Source: Acidobacteriaceae bacterium
Lineage (GTDB): Bacteria > Acidobacteriota > Terriglobia > Terriglobales > Acidobacteriaceae
Assembly (NCBI GenBank): GCA_030041435.1
Contig: JASHNW010000004.1
Coordinates: forward strand, 62,001-126,000
Direction: 5' to 3'
Length of the DNA: 64,000 nt
The position numbers were made by a program, and so were the translations under genes. Below, piece by piece: positions 41,116 to 49,707 of this stretch; the first letter of the stretch is position 1; each line of letters starts with the position of its first letter. The notes under the pieces are model-generated. The model was given only the letters and a program-made list of their open reading frames with translations, ran no database searches and was not told where the DNA came from.

Positions 41116-43653
41116 TCAGGCGGTTGTGACGGCCACGGACGCGGGGCGCAGGCCGGGCGAGGTTGCGGCGATTTCGATGGAGCCGGGTGTGGCCGTGGAT
41201 TGCACGATGGCCAGGCAGAGTCCGTGAAAGGCGCGGCGGGTCGATGCTTTGTAGCTTTCGTGGCTGAAAGGGTCGCCGTTGTCGACCCCGATGAGGCGGC
41301 CTTCGCCCTGAACGGAAAAAGCGACGTCGTTGGCGGCATCGGGCACGATGCGTCCCTGCGCGTCCTGAATGGCGACGGCGATGTGGGCGACGTCGCGGCG
41401 ATCGGCGGCGAGGGTGAGGCGATCGGCTGAGAGGCTGACAGCGAAGGGATCGCCCGTGGTCGAGACTTCCTCGATGACGGCGACTTTGCCGTCTTTGGTC
41501 CCCACGGCGCGCAGGGTTCCGGACTGGTACGGAACATCCCAGGAGAGATGCAAGTCGGCGGTGGTGCGCAGGACGCGCGCGCGGGGCGGGTAGTTGCCGT
41601 AGCGGCCTTCCATGCCCAGGCGGGGGAATTCGTAGCCTTTGACGCCGAAGGATTTGCCGTTGAGAAAAAGCTCGACGGTATCGCAATTCGTGTAGCAGGT
41701 GACGGGAAGAAGCGTGCCCTCGCTTCCCTTCCAGTTCCAGTGCGGGAAGAGGTGCAGCATGGGCACAGAGGTCCACTGGCTCTGGTAGAAGTAGTAGCCG
41801 TCCTTGCGGAAGGCGCAGGTATCGAGGACGCCGGCGGGGGCGCCCTTCATGGGCCAGCGCGATTCGCCGAGGTAGTCGATGCCGGTCCACATGAAATCGC
41901 CGGCGACGTAGTCGTGCAGGTCGACGAACTGCCAGAGCTGTTCGGCGTCGATGCGAAGGTTGGAGGGATGGCGGAGCCAGGGCGCGTCGGCTGCGGCTTT
42001 TTGCGGTTCGAGGCCGCGGTATTCGCCGCGGACGCCGCCCATGGCAATGCTCTCTGTGCCGATGAAGCGGCGGTGCGGGAAGGCTTCGCGGTCGATGCTG
42101 TAGTAAAGATCGGCGCGGTTGCGCCAGCGGTCGACGTAGTTGTAGCCGACGATGTCGAGTTCGGCGAGGAACTCGGGACGGGCGCGATTTTCGAGGGGTT
42201 CCGACGCGATCTGATCGCAGGCGACGGTGACGGGGCGCGTGGGGTCTTCAGTGTGGAAGATGGCGAGCAGGGCGCGCAGCGTGGCCGCGCCTTCGGGAGC
42301 GGACTGGTCGGGGACTTCGTTGCCGGCGCTCCACAGCACCACGCTGGGATGGTTGCGGTCGCGATGGATGAAGTTGGTGAGGTCGCGCTCGTGCCACTCG
42401 TCGAAATAAAGGTGATAGCCGTTTTGGATCTGGCCCTTGGGGACGCGCCATTCGTCGAAGGCCTCGTTCATGACGAGAAAGCCCATGCGGTCGCAGAGGT
42501 CGAGGAACTCGGCGGCGAAGGGGTTGTGGCTGGTGCGGATGGCATTGCAGCCCATCTGGCGCAGCGTGGCGAGACGGCGCTCCCAGACACGCTCGGGCAC
42601 GGCCGAGCCCACGCAGCCGGCTTCCTGATGGATGCAGACGCCGTTCAGCTTGAGGTGTTCGCCGTTGAGGAGGAATCCACGATTGACGTCGAAAGCGGCG
42701 GAGCGAATGCCGGCGGGTGTGTCATAGACGTCGACGATGCGATCACCGTCGTGCAGCGTGCTCCGCACGGTGTAGAGATTGGGATGGTCGACGGACCAGA
42801 GGGCGGGGTTGGCGACGGCGAGGTCCTGGACGAAGCGGAAATCCGCGCCGGGGGCAAGGGTGTGGGGTGTTTCCTGCGTGGTGACGGCGCTGCCCTTGTC
42901 GTCAAGCAGCGTGGCCGCGAGGGTTACGGATGCGGCGCGCGCGCGGCCATTCGTGACGGTGGTCTCAACGCGCACGGTGGCCCGATCGGCGGCGACATGG
43001 GGGGCGGTGACGAAGGTTCCCCAGTATGCGACGCGCAGGGGATCGGTTTTCAGGAGCCAGGTGTGGCGATCGATGCCGGAGCCGGAGTACCAGCGGCAGT
43101 TGGTTTGGCGCGAGTTGTCGACACGGACGGCGAGGAGGTTCTCTGCGCCGTAGAGCAGATGGGGCGTGAGGTCGTAGGCGAAGGGCACAAAGCCGTAAGG
43201 GCGCACGCCGAGCGAGTGGCCGTTGATCCAGACTTCGCTGTTTTGGTAGACGCCGTCGAACTCGATGGTGACGATGCGCCCGCGGTCGGCGGCGGGAACC
43301 GTGAAGTGCCTGCGGTACCAGCCGATGCCGGTGGGGAGATAGCCGCCGGGTCCGGAGGACAACTCGCTTTCGGAATACGGGCCCTCGATGCTCCAGTCGT
43401 GGGGAAGATCGAGGGCTCGCCAGGACGCGTCGGCGAAGCCAGGAAGCTGTGCGCCGGCGGGGTCGCCGCGCGTGAAGAGCCAGTCGAAGTCGAAGGAGTC
43501 GCGGGTTCTGGGCGTGGGGTATTCGGGAGGGAGCATGAACTCCGCGCGGCCCAGCCACGGGGATACGGAGAGGGCGGCGGCGCCGCGCGCGGTGTGGCGG
43601 AGCAGATCGCGCCGCGTGAGGAGAAGCCCCGGGTCCCGGTTCGTTTCTTCCAT
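41116..43653 (-). CDS. Exported glycoside hydrolase family 2 (beta-galactosidase-like)
   Basis: An 845-residue protein with a Tat-like signal (LLLTRRDLLRHTARGAAALS). The domains run: sugar-binding jelly roll (residues ~50-200, with WYRRHFTVPAADRGRIVTIEF and GVYQNSEVWINGHSLG), an Ig-like domain, then the TIM barrel. The acid/base is E446 in VLWSAGNEVPD and the nucleophile is E534 in RFIGTESIAMGG. C-terminal Ig-like or invasin-like domains follow (LSADRLTLAADRRDVAHIAV). It likely removes beta-linked galactose, mannose or glucuronate from oligosaccharides. It lies 116 nt after the response regulator gene on the same strand and has its own operator and promoter. The start at 43653 precedes the signal directly. 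Confidence 0.92.
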   Translation of the reverse strand: MEETNRDPGLLLTRRDLLRHTARGAAALSVSPWLGRAEFMLPPEYPTPRTRDSFDFDWLFTRGDPAGAQLPGFADASWRALDLPHDWSIEGPYSESELSSGPGGYLPTGIGWYRRHFTVPAADRGRIVTIEFDGVYQNSEVWINGHSLGVRPYGFVPFAYDLTPHLLYGAENLLAVRVDNSRQTNCRWYSGSGIDRHTWLLKTDPLRVAYWGTFVTAPHVAADRATVRVETTVTNGRARAASVTLAATLLDDKGSAVTTQETPHTLAPGADFRFVQDLAVANPALWSVDHPNLYTVRSTLHDGDRIVDVYDTPAGIRSAAFDVNRGFLLNGEHLKLNGVCIHQEAGCVGSAVPERVWERRLATLRQMGCNAIRTSHNPFAAEFLDLCDRMGFLVMNEAFDEWRVPKGQIQNGYHLYFDEWHERDLTNFIHRDRNHPSVVLWSAGNEVPDQSAPEGAATLRALLAIFHTEDPTRPVTVACDQIASEPLENRARPEFLAELDIVGYNYVDRWRNRADLYYSIDREAFPHRRFIGTESIAMGGVRGEYRGLEPQKAAADAPWLRHPSNLRIDAEQLWQFVDLHDYVAGDFMWTGIDYLGESRWPMKGAPAGVLDTCAFRKDGYYFYQSQWTSVPMLHLFPHWNWKGSEGTLLPVTCYTNCDTVELFLNGKSFGVKGYEFPRLGMEGRYGNYPPRARVLRTTADLHLSWDVPYQSGTLRAVGTKDGKVAVIEEVSTTGDPFAVSLSADRLTLAADRRDVAHIAVAIQDAQGRIVPDAANDVAFSVQGEGRLIGVDNGDPFSHESYKASTRRAFHGLCLAIVQSTATPGSIEIAATSPGLRPASVAVTTA

Positions 43654-43745
43654 GCCGTCGTATCTCCGTCGCACGGTGATTGCGGACCGGCGAAACCAGC
43701 CGGGCCGGCACTCAGGTACTGTACGCGCAGAGGGGCGGGGAATAA

Positions 43746-43761
43746 TCCGACCAAAGTCGGA
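43746..43761 (-). promoter_or_regulatory. Putative response-regulator operator, site 2 (GH2 promoter)
   Basis: TCCGAC-N4-GTCGGA. Read on the minus strand, GTCGGA is followed at once by TTATTC and, 16 nt on, TACAGT (43723-43718), a plausible -35/-10 pair. It lies about 93 nt before the GH2 start codon. Confidence 0.65.
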
Positions 43762-43769
43762 GACGGAAA

Positions 43770-44399
43770 TCAGAGGTGCACGAGGCCGCGTTGCAGGGCA
43801 GCGACGACAGCCTGGGTGCGGTCGGAGACCTGGAGGCGCATGAGAATGACGCTGACGTGGCACTTGACCGTGGCCTCGGTGATGCCGAGATGGCCGGCGA
43901 TCTCCTTATTCGTCTCGCCGCGGGCCAGCAGGGAGAGCACTTCGCGTTCGCGGGCGCTCAGGTCGGAGTCGGGCGTGCGTGAGGCGAGGGCGCGCGAGAC
44001 GGTGGGAGGCAGGAAACGTCCGCCGGCATGGACACGGCGCAGCGCGTCGATGAGGGCCTCGTGGGGCATGCCTTTGATGACGTAAGCGCGGGCGCCGGCT
44101 TCGATGGCCTGGTAAATGTCTTCGTCGCCCTCATAGGTGGTGAGCACGACGAAGCAGGCCTTCGGGTGGCGCATGCGGATGGCGCGGATGGCGTCGACCC
44201 CGCTCATCTTCGGAAGGCGCAGATCCATCAGCGTGATGTCGGGCTGGTGCTGCTCGAAGAGATCGATGGCTTCTTCGCCGGAGCCGCACTGGGCGACGAC
44301 AGTCATATCGGGGCGGGCGTTGATGATGGCGACGATGCCGATGCGCACGATGGGGTGATCGTCGACGACGAGGAGTTTGATTTTCGCGGCGGTTTCCAT
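43770..44399 (-). CDS. NarL/FixJ-family response regulator
   Basis: A 209-residue protein. The receiver domain is residues ~7-122, with acidic pair D13-D14, phospho-acceptor D59 (ITLMDLRLPKMSG), the T/S switch in VVLTTYEG, and K109 in AYVIKG. A LuxR-type helix-turn-helix is at ~145-205 (DLSAREREVLSLLARGETNK, then EIAGHLGITEATVKCHVSVI). It lies 3 nt after the histidine kinase gene and is surely its partner. It most likely binds as a dimer to the TCCGAC-N4-GTCGGA sites near its neighbours and activates them; that assignment is inference. Confidence 0.93.
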   Translation of the reverse strand: METAAKIKLLVVDDHPIVRIGIVAIINARPDMTVVAQCGSGEEAIDLFEQHQPDITLMDLRLPKMSGVDAIRAIRMRHPKACFVVLTTYEGDEDIYQAIEAGARAYVIKGMPHEALIDALRRVHAGGRFLPPTVSRALASRTPDSDLSAREREVLSLLARGETNKEIAGHLGITEATVKCHVSVILMRLQVSDRTQAVVAALQRGLVHL

Positions 44400-44402
44400 G
44401 CT

Positions 44403-47393
44403 TCAGACGCCCATCATGGCGCTGTGCGCGCCGGAGACTTTGCGGGGGATTCGGACGGTTAAGTCTGTGCCTTTGCCGGGGGCGCTGTCCAGATGGAAAT
44501 CGCCGCCGACGGCGTGCACGCGCTCGCGCATGCCGACCAGGCCGTAGTGGCGGTCCTCGCGCGCGAATACGGCTTCCGGCTCGAAGCCTGCGCCGTTGTC
44601 GCTGACCTGCAGGGTGAGCTCGCTGCGGGCGAAGCCGACGCGGACATCGATGCGCCTGGGATGCGCGTGCAGCACGGCGTTATAGACCGCCTCGCGCGCC
44701 ATCATCATAAGCTCGTGCGTGGCCATTTGGGTCAGCGAGAAAGGCTTGCCGGTAACTTCGCAGACGACGGGTATGCCGGATTCCGCGCTGATCTGGCGCG
44801 CCATGCCGGCGAGCGTGGTCTCCAGCATTTTGCCGGAGGGCTGGCCCTGGCGGAGATTCCAGACGGCCTGGCGGGCCTCGTCGATGGTGGTGCGGACCTG
44901 ATGGCGGGCGTGCTCGAGGAGCTCCTGAGGAAGCGAGGTTTGCTCTTCGCGCAGGCTGGCCAGGGCTTCGAGCAACGCGGAGATGCCGGCGCATCCCTGA
45001 ATGACAGTGTCGTGCATCTCGCGCGCGAGGCGGGCACGCTCGTCGAGGACGGCCTCGAAACGCATCTGCATTTGCCAGATGCGGAAGCGATAGGCGGCGA
45101 GCACGGCGGCGGCGAGCAGCAGCAGACACAAGCCGACAAACCACCAGGTGCGCCAGAAATGGGGCTTCTGGACGATGGGGAGGGTGAGCTGGGAAACGGC
45201 CTGGGGGCGGTTGATCTCAAAGGCGGCGACGCGGAATGTGTATTTGCCGGCGGGGAGGTTGGTCCACGAAGCGACACGGCGCGGGGATGCGTCGCTCCAG
45301 TTTGCGTCGAAGCCGTCGAGGCGGTAGCGGAAACGCATGCCTTCCTGGGAACGCAGCAGGATGGGGGACCAGGAGATTTCGAGGCGGGTGGCGCCGGGCG
45401 CGAGCAGGATGGGCTGCGCGGGATCGACGCTGCGTCCGTCGATGGCGACGTCGTCGATGACCACGGGGGGCAGAGGCAGGGGCGGCGTGGTTTCGTGGGC
45501 GATGTGGATGGGGCCCTTGTTGCTGGGGAACCAGACGCCGTCAGCGCCGTCGATGGAGCCGGAGGGCTGACGGCCGCCGTAGATCTGGGTCGTCTCGACT
45601 TCGTCCGAGACGGCGTAGAGGGTGAGGGAGAGATGGCGCGAGGGATCGCCGGCGGCCTCGTCGAGCTCCTGGCGGCGCAGCAGCGAGATGCCGTTGGGGC
45701 CGCTGAGCCACAGGCCGCCTTTGCGGTCTTCGACGATCTGATAGATGCTGTTGCTGGCCAGGCCCTGGGCGGTGGTGTAGTGGATGAGGCGGCCGTCCTT
45801 CCAGCGATAGAGTCCGTTGCTGCGCGTGCCGAACCAGAGGCCGCCGTCGGAGTCTTCGTGGATGGACCAGACTTTTTCTTCGGCGAGCGCGGCGGTGGCG
45901 GGACCGTGGACGAATGCGCCGGCGCGCAGGTGGCTGAGGCCGCGGTCGGTGCCGATCCAGATGCCGCCGTTGCGGTCTTCGATGAGGGCGCGGGTGCTGA
46001 AGTAGGCGAGGCCGTTGCGCATCCGGTAGTTGACGAAGGCTCGGCCGTTCCAGTGGCTCACGCCTTCGTCGGTGCCGAACCACATGCTGCCGTCGCGGCT
46101 TTGCAGAATGACGCGGATGAAGTTGTTGACGAGGCCGTCGCGCACGGTGAGGCGCAGGATTTTTCCATGGTCGATGCGGATGAGGCCGTCGCCGTCGGTG
46201 CCAATCCAGAGCGCGCCGGAGCGGTCGCGAAATACATTGCGGGCGTGCAGATTGGGAAGCTGCGGATGCGGCCAGAGGCGGGCGACGCCATTGCGCACCT
46301 GAAAGACGTCAGTCGAGACGACCCAGAGGGTGCCGTCGCGATCCGCGTAGAGGGTGCCGAAGTCGGAGTCCGCGGCCTGGGGCAGCGGGACGATGCGGAC
46401 CGGAGTGCGCGTGAGGCGCAGCATGCCGGCCTGGGTGCCGATCCAGAGGTTCTTCTCATCGTCTTCGAAGACATTGAGGACGGTATTGCTGGGCAGGGAG
46501 TCGGGCGCGGTAATGGCGGTGACGTCCTGGCCGGCAAAGCGGCGGATGCCCTCGCCGATGGTGCCCACCCAGAGCGAGCCGTCGGAGAGCTGGCGCAGGA
46601 CGCGGACGGTCTGCGTGATCCCCTGCACGCGCTCGAAGCGCTGTGCGCCGGGGCGCAGGCGATGCAGGCCGGAGACGGTGCCCACCCAGATGGAGCCGTC
46701 GCGGGTTTCGAGGATGGACTTGACGCGGTTCTGGCTGCCGCCGCCCTGGAGGGTGTATTCGCGCACCTGGCCGCGATCGAGGCGCAGCAGACGCGATCCG
46801 CCGACCCAGAGGCCGCCGAGGTGATCTTCGGCGATGGCGTGGACGGCGATCGAGGGGACGTTGCCGACGCCGTCGACGCGCACCAGACGACCAGAGCTGA
46901 AGCGGAGCAGGCCGTTGTCGGTGCCGATCCAGAGCGTGCCGCCGCGATCTTCGAAGAGGGCGCGGACGAAGCCGTCGCTGAGGCCGTCGGCGGCGCCGTA
47001 GGCGCGGAATTTTCCGTTTTGGAAGCGCACGAGGCCGCCGCCTTCGGTGCCGATCCAGAGGCTGCCGTCGCGGGAGACGAGGAGGGCGAAGACGCTGTTC
47101 TCCTCGAGCTGGGGCGTGTTTCCGTGATCGAAGAGGGTAAAGCGCGCGCCGTCAAAGCGAAGCAGGCCGCCGGTGGTGCCGATCCAGAGATAGTGGTCAG
47201 GCGTTTGCGCGAAGGCCTGGACGGTTTGCTCGGGAAGGCCATCCTGGGTCTGCCACATCTTGCGCGTATAGCCGCTGGGCGCTGCTGCCTGAGCGGCCGC
47301 GCAGGCGGCGAGGCCCAGCGCGGCGAGGCACACGCAGAGACGCGCGGCGATGCGGTGCGGGTTCGCGGGGCGGACCATGGCGGTGGCGTTCAC
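44403..47393 (-). CDS. Sensor histidine kinase with 14-blade double-propeller sensor (Reg_prop, Y_Y_Y, HisKA_3)
   Basis: A 996-residue protein. An N-terminal signal or anchor (AARLCVCLAALGLAACAAAQ) is followed by fourteen Reg_prop-type units marked by LWIGT-like strands (GSLWIGTEGGGLVRF, GTLWIGTDNGLLRF, and so on), enough for two seven-bladed propellers. Next come a Y_Y_Y Ig-like domain (~residues 640-735, FRYRLDGFDANWSDAS, TNLPAGKYTFRVAA), one TM (WWFVGLCLLLLAAAVLAAYRF), a HisKA_3 domain with phospho-acceptor H794 (LAREMHDTVIQG), and an HATPase (YNAVLHAHPR, VSDNGAGFE). Its architecture matches the sensor half of Bacteroidetes glycan-sensing hybrid systems. It starts 15 nt after a glycosidase gene. 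Confidence 0.93.
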   Translation of the reverse strand: MNATAMVRPANPHRIAARLCVCLAALGLAACAAAQAAAPSGYTRKMWQTQDGLPEQTVQAFAQTPDHYLWIGTTGGLLRFDGARFTLFDHGNTPQLEENSVFALLVSRDGSLWIGTEGGGLVRFQNGKFRAYGAADGLSDGFVRALFEDRGGTLWIGTDNGLLRFSSGRLVRVDGVGNVPSIAVHAIAEDHLGGLWVGGSRLLRLDRGQVREYTLQGGGSQNRVKSILETRDGSIWVGTVSGLHRLRPGAQRFERVQGITQTVRVLRQLSDGSLWVGTIGEGIRRFAGQDVTAITAPDSLPSNTVLNVFEDDEKNLWIGTQAGMLRLTRTPVRIVPLPQAADSDFGTLYADRDGTLWVVSTDVFQVRNGVARLWPHPQLPNLHARNVFRDRSGALWIGTDGDGLIRIDHGKILRLTVRDGLVNNFIRVILQSRDGSMWFGTDEGVSHWNGRAFVNYRMRNGLAYFSTRALIEDRNGGIWIGTDRGLSHLRAGAFVHGPATAALAEEKVWSIHEDSDGGLWFGTRSNGLYRWKDGRLIHYTTAQGLASNSIYQIVEDRKGGLWLSGPNGISLLRRQELDEAAGDPSRHLSLTLYAVSDEVETTQIYGGRQPSGSIDGADGVWFPSNKGPIHIAHETTPPLPLPPVVIDDVAIDGRSVDPAQPILLAPGATRLEISWSPILLRSQEGMRFRYRLDGFDANWSDASPRRVASWTNLPAGKYTFRVAAFEINRPQAVSQLTLPIVQKPHFWRTWWFVGLCLLLLAAAVLAAYRFRIWQMQMRFEAVLDERARLAREMHDTVIQGCAGISALLEALASLREEQTSLPQELLEHARHQVRTTIDEARQAVWNLRQGQPSGKMLETTLAGMARQISAESGIPVVCEVTGKPFSLTQMATHELMMMAREAVYNAVLHAHPRRIDVRVGFARSELTLQVSDNGAGFEPEAVFAREDRHYGLVGMRERVHAVGGDFHLDSAPGKGTDLTVRIPRKVSGAHSAMMGV

Positions 47394-47408
47394 TGGAGAT
47401 TGTAGGCG

Positions 47409-49547
47409 CTAACGCTGTACCGTCACTGCGTACCAGGTGGTTGCGGGTGTGCCGATGGGGATCTGCCACGCGTCGGCGTTGTGGGTTGCGGGGATGGGTT
47501 GGCCGAGGGGCCGGCCTGCTCCGTCGAGCGGCTGGGCGAGGACGGCGGCAGCGGGCGCGAGGCCACGCAGCACGATGCGTCCGGTGACCGGCTCGATGAG
47601 GGTGGGCGAGCTGCCCCACTGTGCGAGGCCGGTGTGCCGCGGATTCCATTCCATGCCGGTATTCACGGCACGCGCTGCGGCGGTGAGGAGCAGCTTCGAG
47701 CTGGTGGCGATGGGCTGCGCGTCGAGCGTAGTGAGGACGATTGCGCTGAAGGGATTGCTGACCGCGGCGGAGAGATTCGTGAGCGGCTTGCTGTGCGCGG
47801 CGGAGAAGCCGACGAGCGCCTGGGTGCGGGGCGTGTCGATGGTTACCTGACCTGAATCCGGCTTCAACCAGTACCAGGCGAGCTGGGCCGTGTCCGAGAC
47901 GATGGGCGCAGGCTCGGTGGCGGCGGGGAATTTTCGCGTGGGCCCGTCGTCGAGCGAGTCGATGCGCGAACCGTGCTCGAGGGGGATCCAGAGGGGAAAG
48001 CCGGGCGTGAAATATGGGCGGTCTTTCTCCGACAGGCGGTAGCTGTCGAAGACCTGGTCTTCGGAGTAGCGGCGCAGCACGGTTTCGCGTGCGGGGCTCA
48101 CGTCGCCGCGCAGGAACAGGAGCGCGCCGGCGGCGAGTTCGGGCATCTTGATGGGGTCGAGAGAAATGTCGAAGGGGTCGCCGATGTACGGTTTCCAGTT
48201 CGCGTCTTTCTTTGGCTCGAAGGTGTACCAGAGGATCGCGTCCCAGTCCTCGAGATCGCCGTAAGCGGCGAGGATGGGGATCTGTTCGGCGCCGTAGTCG
48301 TTGGGGAAGGCCTCATTCACTTCGCTGACGGTGTATGGTTTGCCGGCCTCGGCGGAGCGCGACATCTCGACGACGGTGGAGTTGAGGGGGTCGTCCACCA
48401 TGGGCGACTTCACCTTGCGCTCCCAGGGATGCTGCCAGTAGTCGTGGCCGTCGACGGCGTCGAAGGAGGAGGTGGCCAGCAGCAGCGGATAGCCGGTGTT
48501 GTGGTGGCTGTGGTCGGCTGTGGCGAGAATGAGGCAGCGGATGTTCAGATCGTTGCGGAGAAAGTCGCGCATGTAGCTGAAGTAGCCGCTTTCGAGCCAG
48601 AGATAGAAGCGCGACTCGACGTCGAAGCGATCTTTCGGCGCGGCGCCGACTTCAGGCCCGGCGAGCAGTGGGATGGGATCGCCGGTCTGGACGCCGGTTT
48701 CGCTGCGCAATGCACTCATTTCCGCGGCGGTTGAGTTCTTTTGGAGCCAGCCGTTGTAGAGGCCGTCGAGCTCTCGGGCGTAGAACGGGGAAGGCATGGA
48801 GAAGCCCAGCCAGATGGCGTTTTCGTTGTTGATTTCGACGATGGCGACGGCGGGATCGTTGGCGTAAGAGCGCCCGGTGTAGGGATTGACGTGGGTGAGG
48901 AGCTGGCGTGCGTATTCCTTCTGCAGGTCGATGAGCGTCTTGTCGAAGAGGCTGATGCCTTTGGCGCCTTCGTGAAGCTTGTCCGCGTCGGCGACGCCGT
49001 CGCCGGCTTTGAAGGGGCGGCCGACGAGCAGATTGAAGTCGATGTAGATGCCGCGCTGCTCCAGCTGGGCGAGGAAATAATCTTCGCGGTCGAGCTGCGC
49101 GGGATCGAGGGCGCGGGTGTTGTCGCCGGCGGCGATGAGGCCGCGCGGGACGGGCAGATCGAGGAACTGGAGGCGCACGCAGTTGACGCCGTAGCGGGCG
49201 AGGGTCGCAGCCCAGAGGGGAGCGTCCTGTTTGGAAGGGATCATGGTGGAGCCGGGGCTCCAGTCTGTGATGTTGACGCCCCAGAGGCGGATGCGATGGC
49301 CGTCGCCGGTGACGAGATGGCCGGCGGCCGCGTGGATGAATCCATGCTTGCCGGCGGGAGCATCGAGCACGAAGGAGACGTCGGCCGGGGAATGAGCGGC
49401 GAGCGCGGCGCGATGATCGATGACGAAGGGGGCGAAAGTGGGAGCGGGCAAGTTGGAGGGGAGATTTTGCGCCGCCGCGGGCAGCGTTGCGACGAGCGGC
49501 GATGCGACCAGGGCGATGAGCGCGAAAGACAAGGATGCGTTCTTCAA
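47409..49547 (-). CDS. Exported clan-A-type glycoside hydrolase (GH5-like), family not assigned
   Basis: A 712-residue protein. A signal peptide (LSFALIALVASPLVATLPAAAQ) leads into a cellulase-like TIM barrel: RLWGVNITDWSPGSTMI, LARYGVNCVRLQFLD. The probable acid/base is E242 in VEINNENAIW. The probable nucleophile is in YTVSEVNEAFPND, E409 or E412. After the barrel (~residue 500), C-terminal beta-rich domains follow. The start is an unusual TTG at 49547, supported by GGAGG 6 nt upstream; no in-frame ATG fits. It is the first gene of the operon GH - kinase - regulator - GH2. The substrate polysaccharide is unknown. Confidence 0.8.
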   Translation of the reverse strand: MKNASLSFALIALVASPLVATLPAAAQNLPSNLPAPTFAPFVIDHRAALAAHSPADVSFVLDAPAGKHGFIHAAAGHLVTGDGHRIRLWGVNITDWSPGSTMIPSKQDAPLWAATLARYGVNCVRLQFLDLPVPRGLIAAGDNTRALDPAQLDREDYFLAQLEQRGIYIDFNLLVGRPFKAGDGVADADKLHEGAKGISLFDKTLIDLQKEYARQLLTHVNPYTGRSYANDPAVAIVEINNENAIWLGFSMPSPFYARELDGLYNGWLQKNSTAAEMSALRSETGVQTGDPIPLLAGPEVGAAPKDRFDVESRFYLWLESGYFSYMRDFLRNDLNIRCLILATADHSHHNTGYPLLLATSSFDAVDGHDYWQHPWERKVKSPMVDDPLNSTVVEMSRSAEAGKPYTVSEVNEAFPNDYGAEQIPILAAYGDLEDWDAILWYTFEPKKDANWKPYIGDPFDISLDPIKMPELAAGALLFLRGDVSPARETVLRRYSEDQVFDSYRLSEKDRPYFTPGFPLWIPLEHGSRIDSLDDGPTRKFPAATEPAPIVSDTAQLAWYWLKPDSGQVTIDTPRTQALVGFSAAHSKPLTNLSAAVSNPFSAIVLTTLDAQPIATSSKLLLTAAARAVNTGMEWNPRHTGLAQWGSSPTLIEPVTGRIVLRGLAPAAAVLAQPLDGAGRPLGQPIPATHNADAWQIPIGTPATTWYAVTVQR

Positions 49548-49599
49548 CAGGCGCCTCCAGGGGCCGCACCCATTGAATGCGAAATCGCCGCGGAGCGAA

Positions 49600-49615
49600 T
49601 CCGACTTCCGTCGGA
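49600..49615 (-). promoter_or_regulatory. Putative response-regulator operator, site 3 (operon promoter)
   Basis: TCCGAC-N4-GTCGGA, with an extra base pair on each side (A/T). On the minus strand GTCGGA is followed by TTCGCT and, 16 nt later, TTCAAT. The extended string GTCGGATTCGC is identical to that of site 1. It is 53 nt before the TTG start at 49547 and 92 nt before the divergent gene at 49708. Confidence 0.65.
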
Positions 49616-49707
49616 TGGCACGGCCAGAAGCGGGCGATAGGATTGCGGGTACCGGAACGCAGAGCCGCCGCGCGCGCGGAGGAGAGAGGAATGGGGTTGA
49701 GCGCACA

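Noticed and set aside
41548-44085. Long plus-strand open frame (845 codons) opposite the GH2 and regulator genes
   Set aside because: Gly/Asp/Glu/Val-rich composition typical of antisense frames in high-GC DNA; the opposite strand encodes clear GH2 and response-regulator proteins.
44493-47405. Long plus-strand open frame (970 codons) opposite the histidine kinase
   Set aside because: Pure shadow of the propeller kinase; no domain or signal is recognisable.
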